A model generated the notes under the pieces. It searched no databases. It was not told the DNA's origin and saw nothing but the letters and a program-made list of their open reading frames with translations. Of a stretch of DNA of 46,454 nt, positions 16,613-23,841 are shown in pieces. Each line of letters opens with the position of its first letter. The stretch's first letter is position 1. This DNA comes from Streptomyces sp. PR69 (GTDB taxonomy: Bacteria; Actinomycetota; Actinomycetes; Streptomycetales; Streptomycetaceae): assembly GCF_026420845.1 (NCBI RefSeq), contig NZ_JAOWCB010000037.1:1-46454 (forward strand), given 5' to 3'. A program made the position numbers and the translations under genes.

Positions 16613-16624
16613 GCGGCGCCGATC
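16600..16624. terminator. Hairpin overlapping the mrx1 stop codon
   Basis: GATCGGCGCC (16600-16609) pairs perfectly with 16615-16624 around a TGAGC loop that contains the mrx1 stop codon. It lies in the 17-nt convergent gap with nudC and probably ends both transcripts. Confidence 0.75.
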
Positions 16625-16629
16625 CGCGA

Positions 16630-17595
16630 TCAGGCGAGCTCTCCCGGCCTCGGGAGGGGCTTGCCGTACCAGAGCTCGAGCAGGCGGGCCGCGATCGAGA
16701 TGCCGAAGGGAGGCAGCACCTCCCCGGACTCGAATGCGGCCCGCAGCTCTTCCCGTGAGAACCAGCGCGCCTCGTGGATCTCCTCGCCGTCGACGTCGAT
16801 CTCGGCGGAGGTGGCGCGGGCCATGAAGCCGAGCATCAGGCTGGAGGGGAAGGGCCAGGGCTGGCTGGCGATGTACTCGACGTCCCCGACGGTGACGCCC
16901 GCCTCCTCGAACACCTCGCGGCGCACGGACTGCTCGATGGACTCCCCGGGCTCGACGAAGCCGGCCAGCGTGGAGAAGCGGCCCTCGGGCCAGTGCACCT
17001 GCCGCCCCAGCAGCGCACGGTCCTCCTCGTCGGTGACGAGCATGATGACGGCCGGGTCGGTACGGGGGTAGTGCTCGGCGCCGCAGGCCGGGCAGCGGCG
17101 GATGTGCCCGGCCGCGGCGATGACGGTGCGTTCGCCGCAGCGGGAGCAGAAGCGGTGCATCCGCTGCCAGTTCTCCAGGGCGACGGCGTGGACGAGTAGT
17201 CCGGCGTCGCGCGGAGAGAGCAGCAGTCCGGCCTCGCGCAGGCCCGCGGGGCGTGCGGACTGGTCCATACGGCCCGGGAGGGCGTCCTTCTGGAGGGCGA
17301 AGTAGCGCACCCCGTCCGCGTCGGTGCCCAGGAAGTAGCGGTGGGTCTCGGTGACGGGGGCCTCGAACGCGGGGGTCATCACCAGTTCGGTGCGTCCGTC
17401 GGGGGTGTCGTCGATCAGCGCCTGTCCGCCGGAGACCACAAAGACCCGGGTCGTGGGGTGGCTCCACGCCGCCGCCAGCCATGCCTCGTCGAGACGGTGG
17501 TGCGCCTCGCGGTCGATGCCGCTGAAGGCGGTGAGGCTGATCGGGGCGGCGAGGTCCGCCGCGCGGCTCGCGGTGGCGTAGCTGTCGATGCTCAC
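16630..17595 (-). CDS. nudC: NADH pyrophosphatase / NAD-capped RNA hydrolase NudC
   Basis: A 321-residue protein with the three NudC modules: an N-terminal domain, a zinc ribbon (CSRCGE and CPACGA, about residues 148-170) and a Nudix domain with GFVEPGESIEQSVRREVF followed by EEAGV. The NADH-specific array downstream is clear: SQPWPFPSSLMLGF. NudC cleaves NAD(H) into NMN(H) and AMP and removes NAD caps from RNA. It is convergent with mrx1 and lies 37 nt downstream of the M20 peptidase start... in leftward order the M20 gene comes first only if transcription began upstream of 19042; as drawn, nudC follows the M20 peptidase gene and may be co-transcribed with it. Confidence 0.94.
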   Translation of the reverse strand: MSIDSYATASRAADLAAPISLTAFSGIDREAHHRLDEAWLAAAWSHPTTRVFVVSGGQALIDDTPDGRTELVMTPAFEAPVTETHRYFLGTDADGVRYFALQKDALPGRMDQSARPAGLREAGLLLSPRDAGLLVHAVALENWQRMHRFCSRCGERTVIAAAGHIRRCPACGAEHYPRTDPAVIMLVTDEEDRALLGRQVHWPEGRFSTLAGFVEPGESIEQSVRREVFEEAGVTVGDVEYIASQPWPFPSSLMLGFMARATSAEIDVDGEEIHEARWFSREELRAAFESGEVLPPFGISIAARLLELWYGKPLPRPGELA

Positions 17596-17632
17596 GGTAC
17601 TTCCAACTCCCCCTGGTGGTTTGGGTGTCAGC

Positions 17633-19042
17633 TCAGCGAAGGGCGTTCGGCAGATCCGCCCACAGATGGGCGGCGCTCTCCGCTCCTTTGAGAAGGAGGT
17701 CCAGTTCGGCCTTTTCGTTCGGGGCGTGCCAGCCGTCGGAGGGGACGGAGACGCCGAGGAAGAGTACGGGCGCGCCGAGGACGTCCTGCAGGTCGGCGGC
17801 GGGACCGGAGCCGCCCTCGCGGGTGAAGCGGATCTTCTGGCCGTCGAAGGCGCGGGACATGGAGCGGGCGACCGACTGAAGGGCGGGGTGGTCGAGAGGG
17901 GTCAGACAGGGGCGGGTCGGGGCGCCGAACTCGATCTCGTGGCGGATGCCCCGGGGAAGCTGTGCGGCGGCCCAGTCGCGCACCGCCAGTTCGATCTTCT
18001 CGGGGTCCTGGCCCGCCACCAGGCGGAAGGACAGCTTGACCCGGGCGGAGGCGGGCACGATGGTCTTCCCGCCGGGGCCCTGGTAGCCGCCGCCGATGCC
18101 GTTGACCTCTGCGGTGGGGCGGGCCCAGACGCGCTCCAGGGTGGAGTAGCCGGCCTCGCCGAGCGTGCCGTGGGACTTGGCGGTGCGCAGCCAGGACGCC
18201 TCGTCGAAGGGGAGCTCGGCGAAGAGCTCGCGCTCGGCGTCGGTGAGCGGGGTCACGCCGTCGTAGAAGCCGGGGATGGCGACGCGCTCGTCCGCGTCGT
18301 GCAGGGCGGCGACGAGGCGGGCCGCGACGGCGGCCGGGTTGGGGACCGCGCCGCCGAAGGAACCGGAGTGGATGTCCTGGTCCGGGCCGTACAGGGTGAT
18401 CTCGCAGTCGGCGACGCCGCGCATGCCGGTGCAGACGGTGGGGGTCGTCTCGGACCACATGCCGGTGTCCGAGACGATCACCGCGTCGGCGGTGAGGCGG
18501 GCGGCGTTGGCCTCGACGAGGGCGCGGAAGTTCGGGGAGCCGGACTCCTCTTCGCCTTCGATCAGCAGCTTGAGGTTGACGGCCGGCGCGGTGCGGCCGG
18601 TGGCGGCGAGGTGGGCGCGGAGCCCCAGGGTGTGGAAGAAGACCTGCCCCTTGTCGTCGGCCGCGCCGCGGCCGTACATCCGGCCGCCGTCGATCCGCGG
18701 CTCGAAGGGGTCGGTGTGCCAGCCGTCCGCGCGTGCCGCGGGCTGGACGTCGTGGTGGCCGTAGACCAGGACCGTCGGCGCGTCCGGGTCGTCGGACGGC
18801 CAGGAGGCGAAGACGGCGGGGGCGGCGGCCCCGGAGCCGTCCGGGGTCCAGACCTCGACGATCGGGAAACCGGTCTCCTTGAGCTTCTCCGCGAGCCAGT
18901 CGGCGCTGCGCCGTACGTCCGCCGCGTGCTCGGGCTGCGCCGACACGGACGGGATGCGCAGCCAGTCGGCGAGGTCGCCGAGGAAGGCGTCGCGGTGCTG
19001 CTGGACGTACTGGCGGACGGCGCTGTCCGGGGTAGGGCTCAT
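17633..19042 (-). CDS. M20-family dipeptidase / metallo-hydrolase
   Basis: A 469-residue M20 peptidase, the size of the carnosinase-like dipeptidase group. Metal ligands are visible in order: His in VYGHHDVQP, Asp in GRGAADDKGQ, the Glu pair in IEGEEESGSPN, Asp in IVSDTGMW and the C-terminal His in GWHAPNEKAE. The dimerisation (lid) domain lies at about residues 210-330. It is a cytoplasmic di-zinc exopeptidase that would act on dipeptides; the exact substrate is unknown. It starts 10 nt downstream of the stop of the AdnB-like helicase-nuclease (19053) and ends 37 nt before nudC, so it may be read in the same leftward unit. Confidence 0.92.
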   Translation of the reverse strand: MSPTPDSAVRQYVQQHRDAFLGDLADWLRIPSVSAQPEHAADVRRSADWLAEKLKETGFPIVEVWTPDGSGAAAPAVFASWPSDDPDAPTVLVYGHHDVQPAARADGWHTDPFEPRIDGGRMYGRGAADDKGQVFFHTLGLRAHLAATGRTAPAVNLKLLIEGEEESGSPNFRALVEANAARLTADAVIVSDTGMWSETTPTVCTGMRGVADCEITLYGPDQDIHSGSFGGAVPNPAAVAARLVAALHDADERVAIPGFYDGVTPLTDAERELFAELPFDEASWLRTAKSHGTLGEAGYSTLERVWARPTAEVNGIGGGYQGPGGKTIVPASARVKLSFRLVAGQDPEKIELAVRDWAAAQLPRGIRHEIEFGAPTRPCLTPLDHPALQSVARSMSRAFDGQKIRFTREGGSGPAADLQDVLGAPVLFLGVSVPSDGWHAPNEKAELDLLLKGAESAAHLWADLPNALR

Positions 19043-19052
19043 GCTCTTGAGC

Positions 19053-22000
19053 CTAACGGCCCGGGGAGGCCGTCTCGTCCGCCGTCTCGCCCAGCAGGAT
19101 GCGTTCCAGTTCGGCCCGGCCGGGGAGGGCGTCCGGGCGGACGACCTCCCCGCTGCGGACGTAGACGAAGGCGGCGGTCACGGCCTGCAGGGGTATGCCG
19201 TGCTGCTCGGCCCAGGCGAGGCGGTAGACGGCGAGCTGGAGCGGGTCGGCGGTGTGGTGGACGTTGGTCTTCCAGTCGACGATCTCGTACTCCGGGATGC
19301 CGGGCTCGGCGGATGCGTCGGCCGGCGGGGGCGCATCGGTGCGGTAGACGGCGTCGATCCGTCCGCGCACCACCCGGCCCGCGAGCGTGATCTGGAAGGG
19401 GGCCTCGACGCGGTAGGGGGTGCGGTGGGCGTACGGGGTGCGCTCGAAGGCCTCCTTGAGCGCGGCGAGGTCGCGCTCGTCGGCGATCTCCGGGTCGTCG
19501 TCCTCGCCGCCGGGCAGCTCGTCGGGGCCGAGCATCGGCAGCGGCAGCGCCTCGAAGCGGGACTCCACCCAGGCGTGGAAGCGGGTGCCCCGGCGCGCGG
19601 CGGGCTGCGGGGGCCGGGGCATGGGGCGGGCCAGCTCCTGGGCGAAGCCGTCGGGGTCGGCGGCGAGGCGCAACAGCTGGGAGGCGGACAGGGAGGGCGG
19701 CACGAGGACGTCGCGCACGGCGGCGCGGCTGCGGCGCAGCTCTCCGGCGAGTGCGTCGAGGTCGCGGTCCCAGGAGGCGATGGTGCGGGCGTCCTCGGGG
19801 GTGAGGTCCGCGAGCGGAGCGCCGGCGGGAGGCGCGTGCCGGGGCGCGGGCAGCGCGACGCGCGGATGATCGTCGTCCGCCGGCCAGGGGCCGGAGTCCC
19901 AGGGGGCAGAGTCCTGAGGGTCAGATTCCTGGGGCCCGGGGTCCAGGGGCCCGGTGTCGCAGAGGTCGGAGTCCTGAGGGTCAGATTCCTGGGGCCCGGA
20001 GTCCCAGGGGGCAGAGTCCTGAGGGCCGGAATCCTGGGGCCCGGGGTCCAAGGGCCCGGAGTCCCAGGGGTCAGAGTCCTGAGGGTCAGAGTCCTGGGGC
20101 CCGGAGTCCCAAGGGGCAGAGTCCTGAGGGCCGGAATCCAGGAGGCCGGGGTCCCAGGCGTCCTCGTCGGGCTCCGGCTGCACGTCGGGACGACGTCCGG
20201 GCTCCTGGTCGGGCGCGGACGGGCGGGCAGGCGCGCTCTCCGGCGCGTGATCGTCCGCGGGGGCCGGTTCAGGCCGGGGAGCGCTGTCCGCGGGGACCGT
20301 CTCCCCGGTGGAGCTCCGCGCCGGATGTGCCAGGTGTGACAGGTGTGACAGGACGGTGTCGGCGGCCGCCCGGCGGCGGGCGAGGGAGCCGGGGTCGAGC
20401 GGCAGCGGCCAGGCCAGGTCGGCAGCGGCGGCGTCGCGCAGGGCCGGGTTCTCCGCGTCCTCGGCCGGTTCTTCAGCCCAGACCTCCACCTCGCCGTGGC
20501 CCCGCGCACAGTGCTCGTACAGCTCCCGGAGGAAGGGCGAGGGGCCGCGCCGCCGCTTCTGGGCGGGCCCCCACCAGTGGCCGGAGCCCAGCAGCAGGGA
20601 GCGGGGCCGGGTGAAGGCGACATAGCCGAGGCGCAGCTCCTCGGTGTGCTGATGGTCCTTGAGCGCCTCCTTGAACGCCTTGATCCCCTTCGCGTCCCAG
20701 GACGGCACCTGGGGCAGGGTGGCGGCGTCGCCGCGCAGCGGGTGCGGCAGCACCCTGGCCTGGGCGGTCCACGCCTCGCGCGGCTGCTCGCTGGGGAACT
20801 GCTTGGCGACCAGCCCGGGGACGGCGACGACGTCCCACTCCAGCCCCTTGGACTTGTGGGCGGTGAGCACCTTGACCGTGTTCTCGCCGCCGGGCAGGGC
20901 GTTGTCCAGGCCCTTCTCGTACTGGGCGGCGGTGCGCAGGAAGCCGAGAAAGGCCAGGAGCGTGGCCTCTCCGTCCAGGGCGGCGAAGCCCGCTGCGATG
21001 TCGAGGAAGCCGGAGAGGGTCTCGCGGCGGCGGGCGGCGAGGGCCTGCGGGGAGGCCGAGAGCTCGACCTCAAGACCGGTGGCGGCGAGGACGCGGTGCA
21101 GTACGTCCATCAGGGGGTCGGCGAGGCCCCGGCGCAGTTCGCGCAGTTCGGCGGCGAAGCGGGCGAAGCGGATGCGCGCCTCGGAGGAGAAGGGCAGGCC
21201 GTCGCCGGCCTCGTCGGGGGCGGCCGGGGTCAGGAAGGTGTCGAGGGCGTCGGCGAGGGAGATCACTTCGGCGGGGTCGGTCCCTTCGACGGCGGCGGCG
21301 AGCCGCTCGTCGGCGTCGGCTTCCTCGCCGGGCCGGTCGCGCTGGACCAGCCGCTGGGCGAGCCGGCCGAGCAGGGCGAGATCGCGGGGGCCGATCCGCC
21401 AGCGGGGGCCGGTGAGCAGCCGGACGAGCGAGGCGTTGGCGCCCGGGTCCTGGAGGACCTCGCACATGGCCACGAGGTCGGCGACCTCGGGCAGATGCAG
21501 CAGCCCGGACAGGCCGACGACTTCGACGGGGACGTCGCGGGCCACGAGGGCCCCCTGGATGCGGGGGAAGTCGGCGGCGGTGCGGCACAGGACGGCGATC
21601 TCGCCCGGCTCCTTGCCCGTGCGCACAAGGTGGGCGATCTGGTCGGCGAGCCATTCGAGTTCTTCTGCGTGGGTGGGCAGCAGGGCGCAGCGTACGTATC
21701 CGTCGCGTTCGGCGCCGGGGGCGGGGCGGAGCGCTTCGACGCCTTTGTGCAGGGCGCGCAGGGGTGCGGCCAGGCCGTTGGCGAGCTGGAGGAGGCGGCC
21801 GCCGCTGCGGCGGTTCTCGCTGAGGGACTGGCGGGTGGCGGGGCGGCCGTCGGCATGGGGGAAGTGGGCGGGGAAGTCGTCCAGATTGGCGACGGAGGCC
21901 CCGCGCCAGCCGTAGATGGCCTGGCAGGGGTCGCCGACCGCGGTCACGGCATGGCCCGTGCCCTGTCCGAACAGGCCGGACAGCAGCAGTCGCTGGGCGA

Positions 22001-22865
22001 CGGAGGTGTCCTGGTATTCGTCGAGGAGGACGACGCGGAACTCGTCGCGCAGCATCGCCCCGACCTCGGGCCGGGTGAGGGCGAGCTGCGCGGAGAGGGC
22101 GATCTGGTCGCCGAAGTCGAGCAGGTCGCGGGCGCGCTTTGCCTCGCGGTAGCGGACGGTCAGCTCCAGCAGCTCGCGGCGGGCGGCGGCGGCCTCCGGG
22201 ACCTTGCGCAGATCGGCGTTGGTCAGTCTGGCGGCGTCGAGTGTGCGCAGCAGCTCGCTGTCGTGGGCGAGGAGCTGCTCGGGGCGTACGAGGTGTTCGG
22301 CGAGCTCCGCGTCGAGGGCGAGCAGGTCGGCGACGAGGAGGGAGAAGGAGCGGGTGAGGGAGGGGTACGGACCGGGAGCCTCGCGCAGCACGCGGGCGGC
22401 GAGCTGGTAGCGGGTGGCGTCGGCGAGCAGCCGTGCGGTCGGTTCGAGGCCGATGCGCAGGCCGTGGTCGGTGAGCAGCTGTCCGGCGAAGGCGTGGTAC
22501 GTGGAGATGCGGGGCTCGCCCTGCGGGGCGTCCGGGCCGCCGGCGGACGCGCCGGGCGCGCCGGGCGCCTCATGGGCGTCCGGGTCGGTGACCCCGGCCC
22601 GTACGAGAGCGGTGCGGACGCGCTCGGCCAGCTCACCGGCGGCCTTGTTGGTGAAGGTGAGGCCGAGGACCTGTTCGGGGGCGACCTGTCCGGTGCCGAC
22701 GAGCCAGACCACGCGCGCCGCCATGACGGTCGTCTTCCCCGAGCCGGCTCCGGCCACGATGACCTGCGGGGCGGGCGGCGCGGTGATGCAGGCCGTCTGC
22801 TCCGGGGTGAAGGGGATGCCGAGGAGCTCCTTGAGCTGCTCGGGGTCGGTGATGCGTGCGGTCAC
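19053..22865 (-). CDS. adnB: AdnB-like helicase-nuclease (second gene of the AdnAB pair)
   Basis: A 1270-residue protein: a UvrD-type motor (Walker A GAGSGKTT at residues 39-46, LLDEYQDTSVAQ, VGDPCQAIYGWRGASV, VAFTRPRSLLL) and a C-terminal RecB-like nuclease (GRIDAVYR, EYEIVDWKT). AdnAB is the actinobacterial counterpart of RecBCD/AddAB, resecting double-strand breaks. The subunit letter is by gene order (second gene), as in mycobacteria. It is longer than the mycobacterial protein because of a repeat-rich insertion between motor and nuclease (19887-20156). GTG at 22865 was chosen because the protein then starts TARITDPEQLKELLG. It has no Shine-Dalgarno sequence, but a -10-like TAGCCT lies 7 nt upstream, suggesting a leaderless transcript. 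A lipoprotein gene separates it from adnA. Confidence 0.88.
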   Translation of the reverse strand: MTARITDPEQLKELLGIPFTPEQTACITAPPAPQVIVAGAGSGKTTVMAARVVWLVGTGQVAPEQVLGLTFTNKAAGELAERVRTALVRAGVTDPDAHEAPGAPGASAGGPDAPQGEPRISTYHAFAGQLLTDHGLRIGLEPTARLLADATRYQLAARVLREAPGPYPSLTRSFSLLVADLLALDAELAEHLVRPEQLLAHDSELLRTLDAARLTNADLRKVPEAAAARRELLELTVRYREAKRARDLLDFGDQIALSAQLALTRPEVGAMLRDEFRVVLLDEYQDTSVAQRLLLSGLFGQGTGHAVTAVGDPCQAIYGWRGASVANLDDFPAHFPHADGRPATRQSLSENRRSGGRLLQLANGLAAPLRALHKGVEALRPAPGAERDGYVRCALLPTHAEELEWLADQIAHLVRTGKEPGEIAVLCRTAADFPRIQGALVARDVPVEVVGLSGLLHLPEVADLVAMCEVLQDPGANASLVRLLTGPRWRIGPRDLALLGRLAQRLVQRDRPGEEADADERLAAAVEGTDPAEVISLADALDTFLTPAAPDEAGDGLPFSSEARIRFARFAAELRELRRGLADPLMDVLHRVLAATGLEVELSASPQALAARRRETLSGFLDIAAGFAALDGEATLLAFLGFLRTAAQYEKGLDNALPGGENTVKVLTAHKSKGLEWDVVAVPGLVAKQFPSEQPREAWTAQARVLPHPLRGDAATLPQVPSWDAKGIKAFKEALKDHQHTEELRLGYVAFTRPRSLLLGSGHWWGPAQKRRRGPSPFLRELYEHCARGHGEVEVWAEEPAEDAENPALRDAAAADLAWPLPLDPGSLARRRAAADTVLSHLSHLAHPARSSTGETVPADSAPRPEPAPADDHAPESAPARPSAPDQEPGRRPDVQPEPDEDAWDPGLLDSGPQDSAPWDSGPQDSDPQDSDPWDSGPLDPGPQDSGPQDSAPWDSGPQESDPQDSDLCDTGPLDPGPQESDPQDSAPWDSGPWPADDDHPRVALPAPRHAPPAGAPLADLTPEDARTIASWDRDLDALAGELRRSRAAVRDVLVPPSLSASQLLRLAADPDGFAQELARPMPRPPQPAARRGTRFHAWVESRFEALPLPMLGPDELPGGEDDDPEIADERDLAALKEAFERTPYAHRTPYRVEAPFQITLAGRVVRGRIDAVYRTDAPPPADASAEPGIPEYEIVDWKTNVHHTADPLQLAVYRLAWAEQHGIPLQAVTAAFVYVRSGEVVRPDALPGRAELERILLGETADETASPGR
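19887..20156 (-). repeat. Eighteen-copy 15-nt (pentapeptide) tandem repeat inside adnB
   Basis: Exactly 270 nt, 18 units of 15 nt, encoding pentads of the form [W/Q/L]-[D/E]-[S/P]-[G/D/A]-P such as WDSGP, QDSDP, QDSAP and LDPGP. The reading frame is kept throughout. It lies in the linker between the motor and nuclease domains and is highly acidic. One pentad contains a cysteine (CDTGP). Confidence 0.92.
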
Positions 22866-22872
22866 CTGGAAG

Positions 22873-22927
22873 AGGCTAGTGGGGGCCACTGACAGCGCCG
22901 GAAGCCGGCGGCGGTCATGGCCCCCAC
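22873..22927 (-). promoter_or_regulatory. Hairpin and -10-like element between the lipoprotein gene and adnB
   Basis: GTGGGGGCCA (22879-22888) pairs with 22918-22927, and an inner CGCCGG-AAG-CCGGCG hairpin (22896-22910) fills the loop, so this can terminate leftward transcription from the lipoprotein gene. Directly after it comes TAGCCT (22873-22878), 7 nt before the adnB GTG, where a leaderless start would need its -10. No convincing -35 is seen. Confidence 0.6.
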
Positions 22928-22945
22928 AGCCTGGGGCGGGGTGCG

Positions 22946-23752
22946 TCAGCCGCCCAGCTTGGCCGGGTCCAGGACCTCGCCGGCGGGCGGCGCTTCGACG
23001 GTGAGGGACGCGTTGAAGTCGGAGAACTGCACCGACTCGGGCTCCTTGCCGCCTTCGGAGGTGAACTTCAGCAGGTAGGGCTCGCTGTCCTTGGCCACGT
23101 AGTACGTGAACGTTTCGCCGCCGCTCTTCTTGGTGAGCACGGCGGCCTTCTTGCCGTCGACGTCGGCGTCCTCGCCCTTGGCGAGGCCGGTCTTGGAGCG
23201 GTCCGCCAGTTCCAGGTGGGTGTCGACGTCGCACATGGCGCTCATGCCGTCGGGGTCGCCCTCGTCTTCGGGGACCTTGATCCAGCGGCCCTTGAGGAGC
23301 TCGGCCATGCCGGCGGCCTCCTCCGCCGAGGTGTCGTCCTCCTCGCCCAGCTGCTGGTAGTACTTCTCGTCGCCCTTCACATAGGCGGCGCTGCCCACCA
23401 CGCGCACGTCCGCGCCGGCGCCGCCGGAGCGGAGTGTCCCGCCGCAGTCGCCCTTCTCGGTGATCGCCACATCGAACTCCGCGAGCTCGCCGTCGGAGGT
23501 CTTGGAGCCCTTCGCCTTGAGGGAGTCCACGACCTTGGTCGTGTCGAGCGCCTTGTCGGCGATCTGGTCGGCGGTGAGCCCGGCGAACGGGTCCGGCTTC
23601 TCCGTCTCCTTGGGCGACGGGGAGGCCGCCGGGGTCGACGCGGCGGCATCGGCCTTCTTGTCTTCGCCGTCCTTGCCGCCGCCACAGGCGGCCAGGCCCA
23701 TGGCCGCTGTCACACACAGCGTCGCCGTGACCAGAAATCTCCGGTTCTTCAC
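22946..23752 (-). CDS. Secreted lipoprotein, LppX/LprG-like
   Basis: A 268-residue lipoprotein: signal peptide MKNRRFLVTATLCVTAAMGL with lipobox LAAC (Cys23), then a Lys/Asp/Pro-rich tether (about 24-52), then a domain with the AFAGLTADQIADKA-like start and alternating beta strands (VRVVGSAAYVKGDEKYYQQL, TYYVAKDSEPYLLKF) resembling the LolA/LppX fold. Such proteins carry lipids or sense the envelope. Two cysteines in the mature domain (GDCGG and MCDVD) may form a disulfide. GTG start with GGGGAG upstream. It is inserted between adnA and adnB on the same strand, with a hairpin after it, and has no obvious link to DNA repair. Confidence 0.87.
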   Translation of the reverse strand: MKNRRFLVTATLCVTAAMGLAACGGGKDGEDKKADAAASTPAASPSPKETEKPDPFAGLTADQIADKALDTTKVVDSLKAKGSKTSDGELAEFDVAITEKGDCGGTLRSGGAGADVRVVGSAAYVKGDEKYYQQLGEEDDTSAEEAAGMAELLKGRWIKVPEDEGDPDGMSAMCDVDTHLELADRSKTGLAKGEDADVDGKKAAVLTKKSGGETFTYYVAKDSEPYLLKFTSEGGKEPESVQFSDFNASLTVEAPPAGEVLDPAKLGG

Positions 23753-23841
23753 CGTTCGCGCTCCCCTTTAGGTGCTACTTATGTCGCACGATCGGACTCG
23801 TGTTTCAGCCATTTGGATGCACCACGCGGGCGTGATTCGCG

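Noticed and set aside
19887..20156. CRISPR-like array
   Set aside because: The repeats are 15 nt without spacers, in frame with AdnB, and encode regular pentads.
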